The position numbers and the translations under genes are program-made. A stretch of 43,315 nucleotides of DNA from Hyphomicrobiales bacterium (GTDB lineage Bacteria; Pseudomonadota; Alphaproteobacteria; Rhizobiales; Beijerinckiaceae): positions 1 to 43,315 of the forward strand of contig CANGOE010000018.1 of the NCBI GenBank assembly GCA_947455455.1, given 5' to 3'. The notes below the pieces were generated by a model. The model had not been told where the DNA came from, searched no databases, and was given only the letters and a program-made list of their open reading frames with translations. This document shows positions 33,894 to 42,389 of the stretch, piece by piece (position 1 is the stretch's first letter; the number at the start of each line of letters is the position of its first letter).

Positions 33894-35141
33894 TCAATTT
33901 TCGAGATTTTTTGCAGGCGGATAATCGCGGGAATAAACCGGATTAGCCAAAAATTCCTTCGGATTGTAGGTCCAGAACTGCGAGAGATTTTCGTAGGTTT
34001 TGACCACGGAATTAACCAGACGGCCTTCCTTGCGCACAACCTTGCGGATGTAGACATTGCCGACGACATTGCCATATTCGTCAAACGACACCGGGCCACG
34101 GCAGGTCTCAACCTTGGTGGCGCGCAGGGCTTTCATCAGCGCGTTCTTGTCTTCGACATTGCCGTTGATCGCCTTGATGGCGGCTTCGAGAATGGCACCG
34201 TTGGCATAGGTGGCCGCACCGTAGAAGCCCGGATCATAGCCCGCTTCCTTGCGGAAGTTGGCGGCGAACTGCTTGTTGATCGGGTTGTCGAGTTCGGCCG
34301 AATACCAGCAGGAGGTGATGGTACCAAGGGCTTCGTCACCCATGTTGCGCAACACCGATTCATCGAGATGGGTCATGCCGCCAACGATCGGCAACTTGTC
34401 TTTCAGACCATATTCGACAAATTGACGGGTGAAGCGGAAGCCGTTGGAGCCTTCGAAAGCCGAGAAGATCGCATCAGCCTTCAAGTTCAACTGGGCGATA
34501 TAGGTGGCATAATCGGGCACGGTCAGCGGCGCCCAGAGCTTCTGGACGATCTTGCCGCCGTTTTCTTCGAACACGCGCTGGAAACCGGCGCACATTTCAT
34601 GGCCGTAAGCGGTGTCGGAACCGATGGTGATGATCTTCTTGTACTTCAGTTCCTTGGCGCAATAATCGGCCAGCGGGCTGGAGCATTGCGACGAGGTCGA
34701 CGTCGCACGCACGAACCATGGGTTCGGCTTGCGCTGTGTCATGTCTTCGGCGGCGGCCACAGACAAAGTCGGCACGCCTTTTTCTGCGATATAGTCCTGA
34801 ATGGCCAGCGCCTCGAAAGCCGCTAACGGACCGATATAGCAATGCACCTTGTCGCGCTCGAGCAGTTCTTGTGCCTTGGTGCGGGTCTGTTGCGGGTTGC
34901 TGGCGGTATCAGCCGAGAAGATTTCGACCTTGCGGCCGGCAATCATATTGTTGCGCTCTTTCATATACATGAGCAGACCGCGTTCCATATCGAGACCACC
35001 GGAGGCCAGCGGACCGGTTTTGACGGTCAGAAGGCCGATGCGGATCGGCTCCGAGGATTGGGCGTTGACACGTGTGCCAACCAGCGAAGCCAGACCGGCT
35101 GTCGCTGCCCCTTGAACCAAAGTACGCCGTGAAAGTGTCAT
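33894..35141 (-). CDS. Periplasmic binding protein, LivK/urea type (family 4), with Tat signal
   Basis: A 415-residue branched-chain amino acid-type binding protein. The N-terminus has a twin-arginine motif (SRRTLVQ, Arg5-Arg6), a hydrophobic stretch and VNAQ for cleavage around 28. The mature part starts EPIRIGLLTVKTGPLA, as in LivJ/UrtA and amide-binding proteins, and includes AFEALAIQDYIAEKGVPTLSV and ITIGSDTAYGHEMCAGFQRVF. AGGAGGA precedes the ATG. It has no permease or ATPase neighbours, so it either joins a distant LivHMGF system or acts otherwise, for example as a sensor. It follows cocE1 by 41 bp on the same strand and is closed by a strong terminator. The ligand is probably the substrate or product of the hydrolase, but that is inference. 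Confidence 0.9.
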   Translation of the reverse strand: MTLSRRTLVQGAATAGLASLVGTRVNAQSSEPIRIGLLTVKTGPLASGGLDMERGLLMYMKERNNMIAGRKVEIFSADTASNPQQTRTKAQELLERDKVHCYIGPLAAFEALAIQDYIAEKGVPTLSVAAAEDMTQRKPNPWFVRATSTSSQCSSPLADYCAKELKYKKIITIGSDTAYGHEMCAGFQRVFEENGGKIVQKLWAPLTVPDYATYIAQLNLKADAIFSAFEGSNGFRFTRQFVEYGLKDKLPIVGGMTHLDESVLRNMGDEALGTITSCWYSAELDNPINKQFAANFRKEAGYDPGFYGAATYANGAILEAAIKAINGNVEDKNALMKALRATKVETCRGPVSFDEYGNVVGNVYIRKVVRKEGRLVNSVVKTYENLSQFWTYNPKEFLANPVYSRDYPPAKNLEN

Positions 35142-35182
35142 AGTCGTTCCTCCTGTTGCAGTTTATTGAAGTCGTTATGCGC

Positions 35183-36913
35183 TCATCCGATGATCGGCAG
35201 CAGGACATAATTGTCATGCCTTGGATCGATGTGGATTGTTGTGGTTCCGCCAAATATCGCCGGCGGACGATCTCTCGGGTCATCATGCAGGAACGGGCCG
35301 CAACCTAGCAACTCGTTCTTGAAGTTGGACAGTTTTTTTCCGGTGGATTCCTGCCAGATATAATCGCGCCCGCGAATACTCAGGGCCACTCGATGACCGG
35401 CTGGCACGACAATGCCGCTGGGCCAGAATTCCACCTCGACCTCGACAGGCACGCCCGGCACCAGAGGCTGTTTCTCGTCATGGGTGTGATAGGGCCGGTA
35501 GGGCTGTGTCAGTGCGGGGTCGAGCTTTCTGTGGGAAGCTCGCAACCAGCCCTGGAAAATCGGCGTATGCGGATCAATCGCACCCGGAAAAGTCACCTCG
35601 CGCAGATCGGGGGTAAACACCCTGACCACGAGGAACAGATCGGCATCCTCGGTGCTCGAGGAAATCGTCAATTTGGCGGCGACCGGACCGGTGATTTCGG
35701 TCTCATGGTCCAGCGGCTCGGACAGGAAGGTCAGGCCATCGCCCATCGCGGCGAAGGACACCGCCTTTTGGCTTTTGGCTGGCTCGAGTGACAGGGTCTG
35801 GCGATGGGGATCAAGGTGGAACTTGGTCCATTGCGTGCGGGCCAACGGCCATTCATGCTCGTCGCGTTCGACAAAATGATCGGTGTGGCGGACGTTGAGT
35901 TTGACGCGCGGTTGCTGGTCCCAGCCGTTTTGATCGCCCTTGAGGTAATAGTCGAAAAACCGCAATTGCAGATCACGGCCATAATCGGTGTAAAAATGCG
36001 TCCAGTGTTCCAGACCGTGGATTTCCAGCCACTTCTCTTTCGAAGCCGCCCTGACGAAACCCTCGCAATTGCCGCGCGGATGCAAACCTTGCCCGCCCCA
36101 GTTGGAGGCTGACAAGAACGGCACTTCGACATTCTCCCACACCGGCGAACGATCCTTGTGCCACTGGTCATCGAGCGGATGCGCCAGAATTTCATCGCCG
36201 AAGCTCAACAGGTTTTTGGCCAGCTCGTCGTCGCTCAAGGTCTCGTCACCACAGACCAGCAGGCCGTTGAGTTTGGAAGTCGGCCCACGTACGCCACGGC
36301 CATATTGCACAGTCTTGACCTGCATATCGTACCAGTTGGCAAAGAAGGTGCACATGATCCCGCCGTGATAGGCCCCGTCGCGATAAAAATCGGCAAAGCC
36401 TTCCCAGATGCACATGGCGGTCAGATGCGGCGGCTTCAACGAGGCCACATGCCACTGGTTACTGCCATAATAGGAAATACCGTTCAGCCCCACTTTGCCA
36501 CTCGACCATGGCTGGACACCTGCCCATTCGATGCAGTTGTAATAGTCCTTGGTTTCGCGTGGTGAATAATGGTCGATAAAGCCGGGAGAACGGCCCGCAC
36601 CACGTGAGTCAACGCGGATGCAGATGTAGTCATGCGGCACCCATTTTTCCGGATCGACCACTTCCCAGTTCTGGTATTTGTTGCTCGATCCATAGGGCAC
36701 ATCGGGATGGGCCGCGATCATTTCCGCCCAGGCACTCGGATAGCCGTCCTGAAAGGCCAGCCCCTTGGCATAGGGACCATAGGTGAGCAGAACCGGATAT
36801 TTGCCGGCCTTGATCGGACGGAAAATATCGGCTTTCAACACAACGCCATCATCCATCGGAATTTCGACATCCCAATCAATTGCCATGCCGTCCTGAATGA
36901 CTGTCTTGACCAT
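35183..36913 (-). CDS. CocE/NonD family hydrolase, paralog 1 (X-Pro dipeptidyl-peptidase S15 type)
   Basis: A 576-residue alpha/beta hydrolase with a C-terminal jelly-roll domain (from about 370: GLTFLSEPLDHETEITGPVAAKL, the XPDX_C entry motif). The nucleophile elbow is GLNGISYYG with Ser147. Candidate catalytic His303/306 lies in HGLEHWTH. The canonical Asp of the GWYDxF loop is not seen; the aligned segment reads NWGGQGLHPRGN (271-282). There is no signal peptide, so it is probably cytosolic. The family cleaves esters and amides, including cocaine esterase and acylated beta-lactams. It has about 58% identity by eye in many blocks with the gene at 38828-40567. AAGGA overlaps a palindrome just upstream of the ATG. 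It is in one operon with the binding protein. Confidence 0.88.
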   Translation of the reverse strand: MVKTVIQDGMAIDWDVEIPMDDGVVLKADIFRPIKAGKYPVLLTYGPYAKGLAFQDGYPSAWAEMIAAHPDVPYGSSNKYQNWEVVDPEKWVPHDYICIRVDSRGAGRSPGFIDHYSPRETKDYYNCIEWAGVQPWSSGKVGLNGISYYGSNQWHVASLKPPHLTAMCIWEGFADFYRDGAYHGGIMCTFFANWYDMQVKTVQYGRGVRGPTSKLNGLLVCGDETLSDDELAKNLLSFGDEILAHPLDDQWHKDRSPVWENVEVPFLSASNWGGQGLHPRGNCEGFVRAASKEKWLEIHGLEHWTHFYTDYGRDLQLRFFDYYLKGDQNGWDQQPRVKLNVRHTDHFVERDEHEWPLARTQWTKFHLDPHRQTLSLEPAKSQKAVSFAAMGDGLTFLSEPLDHETEITGPVAAKLTISSSTEDADLFLVVRVFTPDLREVTFPGAIDPHTPIFQGWLRASHRKLDPALTQPYRPYHTHDEKQPLVPGVPVEVEVEFWPSGIVVPAGHRVALSIRGRDYIWQESTGKKLSNFKNELLGCGPFLHDDPRDRPPAIFGGTTTIHIDPRHDNYVLLPIIG

Positions 36914-36922
36914 TTTTTCGTC

Positions 36923-36934
36923 CTTGAATTCAAG
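36923..36934. promoter_or_regulatory. Perfect 12-bp palindrome in cocE1 leader
   Basis: CTTGAATTCAAG lies 9 bp upstream of the cocE1 ATG and overlaps its AAGGA ribosome-binding site. It shares CTTG....CAAG half-sites with the gntR operator palindrome at 8803-8814. It may be a regulator site for this gene and, across the 105-bp divergent gap, for the plus-strand hydrolase. Confidence 0.4.
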
Positions 36935-37018
36935 TGCCTCTATTTAGTGTCTTGTTTTATGCCCATAAATCAGCAAGTTAAGCGCAACCAAAAAACCGGA
37001 GCGCTAAGGGAGAACATC

Positions 37019-37846
37019 ATGTTGCAGATGGAAATGATCGAAATCGCCACCGACAGCGAACCGATGCACGGGCTGTTCTATCCCGCGCAGGGCGCGTGTC
37101 GCGGTGCCGTCATGCTGTTGCACGGCAACTGCCATAATTTCTATACCGGCCCTTCGCGTTTCCTGCCGCCTGTGCTGACCCAAGCGGGTTTTGCCTGTCT
37201 GGCATTCAACCGCCGCGGTCATGATATGGTGGCCTCCACCCATGGCCGCGAGATCGGCGGCGGGGCATTCCAGACCTCGGCGCAGGCGATTGCCGACAAC
37301 AATCTGGCCGCCCTCTGGCTCAAGCAACGCGGTTTCGATGCTCCCATTCTGGTCGGCCATAGCAATGGCGGCATGCTGGCGGCCCAGCACGCGGGCGACC
37401 ATCCCGAAACGCCGCTGGCCGTTCTGCTGTCGGCCCATTGCGGCGGCAAGGACATTGCCAAGCTCAACTCGGCCAACGGCCTGTGGGCCCGCGACCGGCT
37501 GGACGAACTGACCGCGACCGCCAAAACCATGGTGGCTGAAGGGCGCGGGCGCGACTTGATGCTGTTGCCCGGCTGGTGGTGGGTGATCAGCGCCGAAGCC
37601 TTTCTGGATTATGCGTCCGGCGTGCCCGACACGGTCGACAATGCGGCGCGCATCCAATGCCCGACGCTGGTGTTGCGCGGCGATCAGGAACGAGCCGAAA
37701 TCTACCCCACCGATGCCTTTGCCGCCAAAGCGATCAGCCCGTGCACGGTGCGCGTGCTGGCCGATTGCAACCATTTCTACACCGGCCACGAGGATGCCCT
37801 CGCCGCCCTTGTGACCGAATGGATTGTCGCCCATCTTCCGGCATGA
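37019..37846 (+). CDS. Alpha/beta hydrolase
   Basis: A 275-residue single-domain alpha/beta hydrolase. The oxyanion region is VMLLHGNCHNF (31-41), the nucleophile elbow GHSNGG with Ser115, the acid probably the Asp in LRGDQERAEIY, and the base the His in DCNHFYTGHE near 248-257. An in-frame ORF extends far upstream, but the ATG at 37019 has AAGGGAG 6-9 bases before it, and the upstream part overlaps cocE1 antisense. It diverges from cocE1 over 105 bp and converges with the aldo/keto reductase, so it sits between the two CocE operons. It may cleave a second bond of the same substrate; no motif decides ester, amide or C-C specificity. Confidence 0.85.
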   Translation: MLQMEMIEIATDSEPMHGLFYPAQGACRGAVMLLHGNCHNFYTGPSRFLPPVLTQAGFACLAFNRRGHDMVASTHGREIGGGAFQTSAQAIADNNLAALWLKQRGFDAPILVGHSNGGMLAAQHAGDHPETPLAVLLSAHCGGKDIAKLNSANGLWARDRLDELTATAKTMVAEGRGRDLMLLPGWWWVISAEAFLDYASGVPDTVDNAARIQCPTLVLRGDQERAEIYPTDAFAAKAISPCTVRVLADCNHFYTGHEDALAALVTEWIVAHLPA

Positions 37847-37854
37847 GCCTTCGT

Positions 37855-37882
37855 CCCGTCCCTGCATCGACGCGGGGACGGG
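37855..37882 (+). terminator. Candidate terminator after alpha/beta hydrolase
   Basis: CCCGTCCC (37855-37862) pairs with GGGACGGG (37875-37882) around a 12-base loop, 8 bases after the stop. It is followed by CTTTGCCC, so the T-tract is poor. Confidence 0.5.
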
Positions 37883-37933
37883 CTTTGCCCTTGCCAGAAT
37901 GGATGAGCGGATCACCATCAGCGGGTCATGTCC

Positions 37934-38788
37934 CTACACATCCCATTTGGGGGCGAAAGGCGGGCTGACAATACGGCCATCGGGCTTTTTCAAGGCCGAG
38001 ATCGCCGCCATTTCCGCATCCGACAGGCTGAAATCGAACACATCGAAATTCTCGGCGATCCGTTCGGCATGCACGGATTTGGGCACAGCCACGGTTCCCG
38101 GTTGCTGAACCTGCCAACGCATGATGACCTGTGACGGCTTCTTGTTATGCGCTTTGGCAATGGCGACAATCACCGGATCATCAAAGGCCGCACCCTTGCC
38201 GATCGGGCAGAACGACGTCCACGACATGCCATGCGACAGGGTCTTGGCGCGCAGTTTCGATTGGTCGAGATAGGGGTGGTATTCGCATTGGTGGTTGGAC
38301 AGCGGCTCGCTGGCATGATGGACAGCCTCGTCGACCATCGCCAGCGTGAAGTTGGAAATCCCGATATGACGGGCATAGCCCTTGCGCTTGGCCGCGCACA
38401 GATCGGCCATGGTGTCCTTGATCGGGGTGGTCGGATGCGGCCAGTGGATCAGCAAAAGATCGACATAATCCATCTCCAGCCGTTTCAGACTGTCCTCGAT
38501 GGCGGGCAACACGGTATTGACCGCCGGATTGTCCCACTCCGCACCATGCAGAACTTTGGTGGTGATGAACAGTTCGGAACGGGCAACGCCGGAGGCGCGC
38601 ACGCCCGCGCCGACTTCCCGCTCATTGCCATACATGCGGGCCGTATCGATATGGCGATAGCCGGTCTTGATGGCCGAGACGACCGCCTTGGTGGCCTCCT
38701 CGCCTTCCGCGCGGAATGTGCCGAGACCGATGGCGGGAATGGCCAGACCATTGGCATGAACCAGAGGGGCGTGATGGGTGTTCGACAT
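37934..38788 (-). CDS. Aldo/keto reductase
   Basis: A 284-residue AKR with the complete catalytic tetrad: Asp48 and Tyr53 (HIDTARMYGNE), Lys78 (FITTKV) and His115 (LLLIHWP). The NADPH-binding loop is in VAVPKSVHAERIAENFDVFDF near the C-terminus. It reduces aldehydes or ketones using NADPH, or runs in reverse on alcohols. It is the second gene of the cocE2 operon, 39 bp after that stop. The leader has AAAGG at 8-12 bases before the ATG. An alcohol or aldehyde released by the hydrolase is a sensible substrate, but this is inferred only from linkage. Confidence 0.92.
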   Translation of the reverse strand: MSNTHHAPLVHANGLAIPAIGLGTFRAEGEEATKAVVSAIKTGYRHIDTARMYGNEREVGAGVRASGVARSELFITTKVLHGAEWDNPAVNTVLPAIEDSLKRLEMDYVDLLLIHWPHPTTPIKDTMADLCAAKRKGYARHIGISNFTLAMVDEAVHHASEPLSNHQCEYHPYLDQSKLRAKTLSHGMSWTSFCPIGKGAAFDDPVIVAIAKAHNKKPSQVIMRWQVQQPGTVAVPKSVHAERIAENFDVFDFSLSDAEMAAISALKKPDGRIVSPPFAPKWDV

Positions 38789-38827
38789 AAATCACCTTTA
38801 TTGAGAGAAGCGAGAAGAGAATAACAA

Positions 38828-40567
38828 TCAGGCTTTCGGGATCACCGGCAGCATGATCCAGTTGTCGCGATCAGGCCCGATATGGAGTGTGGTCGTGCCG
38901 CCATAGCGTGACATCGGCCGGTCACGCGGGTCATCATGCAGGAACGGTCCGCAACCACGGAACTCGTTTTTCATGTTCGACAAGCGGCCACCGCTGCCGC
39001 CGGTATAGACATAATCCTGCCCGCGTACGCTGACACCGATCCGGTAGCCCTTGGGCAGGACCAGCGAGGTCGGCCAGACTTCGATATCCACCGTGTAGAC
39101 CTTGCCCGGCTCGATCAGCTGTTTCTCGTCATGGCTGTGATAGGGCCGGTAAGGCAGGCTCTTGGCGGCATCGAGCTTGCGATGGGAGACGCGCAACCAG
39201 CCCTGCCCGATCGGCGTATGCGGATCAAGCGCACCCTGGAACACGATTTCTTTCATATCGGGCGCAAAGGCACGGACCACCACAAACAGGTCGGCATCAT
39301 CGGTGGAGGAGGAGACGTTGAGACGCATCGCCATCGGGCCGGTGATTTCGGTTTCGTGTGGCAACGGCTCGGTCACAAAGGTGAGACCATCGCTCAGCGC
39401 CTTGAAGGACACCTCTGCTGTCCCGGTTTCGGCGGCGGTCGACAGGCTACCGCCATCGGCATGCAGGTTGAAGTTGGTCCATTGCGTGCGGGGCAGGGGC
39501 CAGGCCTCCTCGATCCGCTCGACGAATTTTTCACCCGGATGGCGCACCTGCAACCGCACCTTCGGCTCGTTCTGCCATTCGTTCATATCGCCTTTGAGGA
39601 AGCGGGCGAAAAACCGCTTCTGCAAGGCCAGACCGTAATCGGTGTAATAATGGGTCCAATGTTCGATGCCGTGCACTTCGAGCCATTTATGCTCGGAGGC
39701 CGAGCGCATATAGCCTTCGAAATTGCCGCGCGGATGCAGGCCCTGCCCGCCCCAATTGGCCGCCGACAGCAAAGGCACCGTGATCTTGGAAAAATCCGGT
39801 GTGCGGCTCTTGTAGAATTCATCCTCCAGCTCGTGCTGGATCACATCGGTATAGATATCGCGGCGGTTCGAGCCCAATTCCTCGTCGGTCAGCGTGTCCG
39901 GTCCCGACACCCAATCGCCATTCATGCGCGAGCGGTGACCGCGCTTGCCCAAGCCGTTCTGCACGGTCTTGACCTGCATGTCATACCAGTTCTGCAGGAA
40001 GGTGCAGTGGATGCCGCCATGGCGGATCATGTCGCGGTAGAAATCCGCACAGCCTTCCCAGATGCACATCGCCGCCAGACCGCGCGGTTGCAACGCCGCC
40101 ACCTGCCACTGGTTGATCGCATAATAGGAAATACCGCTCAAACCCACTTTGCCGTTCGACCACGCCTGATCGGCGCACCATTCGACACAGGTCGCGAAAT
40201 CCTGCGTTTCACGTGCCGACCAATGATCGACATAGCCGGGTGAACGGCCACAGCCGCGGCTGTCGACGCGCACGCAGACATAACCATCGGGGACCCATTT
40301 TTCGGGGTCGCAGACTTCCCAGCTCTGGAAGCGGTTGGAGGAACCGGCCGGCACATCGGGATGCTGGCTGACCATGCGGTCCCAAGCGGTTTTATAGCCA
40401 TCCTCGAAATGCAACAGCTTGCCATAGGGCCCATGCGCCAAAAGCACCGGATAGCGCCCCTCTTTCAGCGGGCGAAACACATCGGCGCGCAACACAAGTC
40501 CGTCATCCATGGTAATGGCGACATCCCAATCAATCCGCATGCCTTCCTGAACCGAGTGGCGTTCCAT
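38828..40567 (-). CDS. CocE/NonD family hydrolase, paralog 2
   Basis: A 579-residue paralog of the gene at 35183-36913, aligned nearly end to end: WDVAITMDDGLVLRADVFRP at the N-terminus, RVDSRGCGRSPG, and CGPFLHDDPRDRP at the C-terminus. Ser147 lies in GLSGISYYA; the Gly that usually ends the GxSYxG elbow is Ala here. The same NWGGQGLHPRGN segment replaces the canonical Asp loop, and HGIEHWTH holds the likely His. There is no signal peptide. GGGAGAG precedes the ATG. It leads an operon with the aldo/keto reductase. The differences in the elbow and lid region suggest that the two paralogs act on related but different substrates or steps. Confidence 0.88.
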   Translation of the reverse strand: MERHSVQEGMRIDWDVAITMDDGLVLRADVFRPLKEGRYPVLLAHGPYGKLLHFEDGYKTAWDRMVSQHPDVPAGSSNRFQSWEVCDPEKWVPDGYVCVRVDSRGCGRSPGYVDHWSARETQDFATCVEWCADQAWSNGKVGLSGISYYAINQWQVAALQPRGLAAMCIWEGCADFYRDMIRHGGIHCTFLQNWYDMQVKTVQNGLGKRGHRSRMNGDWVSGPDTLTDEELGSNRRDIYTDVIQHELEDEFYKSRTPDFSKITVPLLSAANWGGQGLHPRGNFEGYMRSASEHKWLEVHGIEHWTHYYTDYGLALQKRFFARFLKGDMNEWQNEPKVRLQVRHPGEKFVERIEEAWPLPRTQWTNFNLHADGGSLSTAAETGTAEVSFKALSDGLTFVTEPLPHETEITGPMAMRLNVSSSTDDADLFVVVRAFAPDMKEIVFQGALDPHTPIGQGWLRVSHRKLDAAKSLPYRPYHSHDEKQLIEPGKVYTVDIEVWPTSLVLPKGYRIGVSVRGQDYVYTGGSGGRLSNMKNEFRGCGPFLHDDPRDRPMSRYGGTTTLHIGPDRDNWIMLPVIPKA

Positions 40568-40905
40568 CTTGCTCTCCCATACCCATTTTGAGGTGCTCTT
40601 GTGAGCCTCTGATATTTTATTATTTATAGCGTGATAAATTATGACCGCTTCTGTGCGAAGCGCAAATGGAAAAAACAGGCATCAGGGCATTGTTTTCATG
40701 AAGCCAATCCCCTGCGGGAAGCCTTCCGCGCGGCAGGTCAAAAGATTGGCTGATATATCAAGGCTTTATGAATCGGGGGTCTGCGACTGCCCATCCGCCA
40801 CTGCATGACGGAGGCGATGAGCTATGCAGACATAATCAAGCAGGAACAGCCCGCTTGAGCAGGCCGTTCATCAACTTTGTTATCGGACTATGGGGAGACT
40901 AGGGA
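40568..40905. other. 338-bp gap between purQ and cocE2: promoter region and structured DNA
   Basis: No convincing gene. The AT-rich part (40604-40645) should hold the cocE2 promoter; on the minus strand TTGCGC-16-CATAAT is a possible -35/-10 pair. A hairpin CGCTTC-tgtgc-GAAGCG lies at 40646-40662. A larger nested inverted repeat lies at 40702-40751 and has its own entry. The remainder up to the purQ stop has no recognisable signal and no good terminator for purQ. Confidence 0.5.
40702..40751. repeat. Nested inverted repeat, candidate structured RNA or terminator
   Basis: Outer arms AGCCAATC (40702-40709) and GATTGGCT (40744-40751) pair over 8 bp. Inside, CCTGC (40711-40715) pairs with GCAGG (40733-40737), and GGAA (40717-40720) pairs with TTCC (40724-40727). 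The fold holds on either strand. It may be the purQ 3' structure, a small RNA, or a palindromic repeat unit that also occurs elsewhere in the genome. Confidence 0.4.
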
Positions 40906-41595
40906 TCAGGCCGCTTTGCCGAGGCTTGCGAACAGGCCGCGTCCATCAATGCCGCCGACCAGCGAATCGATCAGGTTTTCGGGATGCGGCATCATGCCGA
41001 GCACGCGCAGATTGTCGGAATAGATCCCGGCAATGTCATGGATCGAGCCGTTGGGATTGCTCGCGCCGCCGCGCTGGCCCTGCGCATCGCAATAGCGGAA
41101 GGCCACGCGGCCTTCACCTTCCAGACGCGCGATGGTCTGGTCATCGGCGATGTAATTGCCTTCGCCATGCGCGATGCAGACCTTGACCACCTGCCCCGCC
41201 TGATAGGCTGAGGTGAAGGCGGTGTCGTTGCGCTCGACCAGCAGATGTTGCATCCGGCAGACAAAGCGCAGATCGGCATTGCGCATCAGGATGCCGGGGA
41301 GCAGGCCGGATTCCACCAGAATCTGGAAGCCGTTGCAGATGCCGAGCACAAGACCGCCGCGTGCGGCATGGGCGCGCACCGCATCCATGATCGGCGCACG
41401 TCCGGCAATCGCGCCGCACCGCAGATAGTCCCCATAGGAAAATCCGCCCGGCAACACGACCAGATCGGTGCCTTGCGGCAGATCATGATCGGCATGCCAC
41501 ACCGCCGCCGGAGCCTTGCCGGTCGCCTGCGCCAAAGCCTTGACCACATCCTGCTCGCGGTTGGAACCGGGGAAGGTAATGACTGCGGATTTCAT
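40906..41595 (-). CDS. purQ: Phosphoribosylformylglycinamidine synthase, glutaminase subunit
   Basis: A 229-residue class I glutamine amidotransferase. The nucleophile Cys87 lies in [12 protein letters not shown] and the triad His204 and Glu206 in MMPHPENL. The [18 protein letters not shown] segment is specific to PurQ. With PurL and PurS it makes FGAM from FGAR, ATP and glutamine in purine synthesis. The ATG at 41595 follows GAAGGGG; a start at 41616 is less likely. It normally follows purS directly, but a lipoprotein gene intervenes here, and purL is not downstream. Confidence 0.96.
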   Translation of the reverse strand: MKSAVITFPGSNREQDVVKALAQATGKAPAAVWHADHDLPQGTDLVVLPGGFSYGDYLRCGAIAGRAPIMDAVRAHAARGGLVLGICNGFQILVESGLLPGILMRNADLRFVCRMQHLLVERNDTAFTSAYQAGQVVKVCIAHGEGNYIADDQTIARLEGEGRVAFRYCDAQGQRGGASNPNGSIHDIAGIYSDNLRVLGMMPHPENLIDSLVGGIDGRGLFASLGKAA

Positions 41596-41729
41596 GGGAA
41601 CCCCTTCAACGGACAAAGACTCACTCTTGCGAGCGATCCTTTATTTGAAGCATGACGCGGCAATGATCAACAGGCTTTTTGCCGTCAACCTTGCCGCATC
41701 ACGCTTATTGTCGGGAAAGCACCACTCCC

Positions 41730-42275
41730 TCAGCGATCGCTGTAATCCACTGCCGCCAAGAATTCCGCATGCGCATATTTGGAGGCGGATTCGTCGGCAC
41801 TGGCGATATCGATCCGATACAACACGTCATTGGCCAGAGCCACCGAGACAATTTTGTATTTTTTCTGCACGGCTGAAGAATGGAGCGTATAAATCAACAT
41901 CGGGTGCCCCATATGGATCTGCATCATCGGACCCGATTTCTTTTCAAAACCGGACGATTTCATATCCGGCAGTAATTCTTCTTCGACAATGCCAACAAAA
42001 CTATTGCTGTTGATGTCCGTTTTGCCACCCTTCAGTTTTGAATAGCTGGCAAGCACAGGCGTTTTACAGCTTCTGATATCGCAGATGTAATCCGATATAA
42101 TGATATTGCGATTTTTATAATGGTTATCATGGCGCACCAATTGCCATTTTTTATCGAGAGGACGCCCTAAAACCGATGATTTGGTTGCTGATGGCGCCAA
42201 AGACGCCCCGGGCCCGACCGATTGGCATGCCGAAAGAAACAAAGCGAGGCACGCGGATAGAGCCGGTAATTTCAT
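41730..42275 (-). CDS. Putative lipoprotein of unknown function
   Basis: A 181-residue protein with a lipoprotein signal peptide (MKLPALSACLALFLSAC, lipobox LSAC with Cys17), so it is lipid-anchored in an envelope membrane. The mature part is rich in Lys, Ser and Asn, with SDYICDIRSCKTPVLASY holding two Cys that could form a disulfide, and no domain I recognise. By eye its codons are AT-richer than those of its neighbours. It lies between purS and purQ with sizeable gaps on both sides (114 and 134 bp), so it probably has its own promoter. An in-frame extension to 42374 is not supported. It may be a recent insertion. Confidence 0.75.
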   Translation of the reverse strand: MKLPALSACLALFLSACQSVGPGASLAPSATKSSVLGRPLDKKWQLVRHDNHYKNRNIIISDYICDIRSCKTPVLASYSKLKGGKTDINSNSFVGIVEEELLPDMKSSGFEKKSGPMMQIHMGHPMLIYTLHSSAVQKKYKIVSVALANDVLYRIDIASADESASKYAHAEFLAAVDYSDR

Positions 42276-42389
42276 TGAGCACCTATATTGTTCGGGGATT
42301 AAAACACAAACCACGAACGTCACAGGTACTTGCAAGCGCCGGTTATTTGAACTGACCGAAAGGGCAAGCCGCAACGGCTATCCGATATC

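Noticed and set aside
36632-37018. In-frame upstream extension of the alpha/beta hydrolase gene
   Set aside because: It would overlap the 5' part of cocE1 antisense and cross the divergent promoter region. The ATG at 37019 has a clear ribosome-binding site and starts the domain.
40702-40751. Possible tRNA-like fold
   Set aside because: The stems do not match a cloverleaf: no T-loop consensus, no anticodon arm and no CCA-side acceptor of seven pairs.
40698-40808. A 36-codon plus-strand reading frame (MKPIPCGKPSARQ...) in the gap before cocE2
   Set aside because: It has only a poor AGGG spaced 10 bases upstream and no recognisable feature, and it spans the inverted repeat that better explains the region. 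Kept as non-coding.
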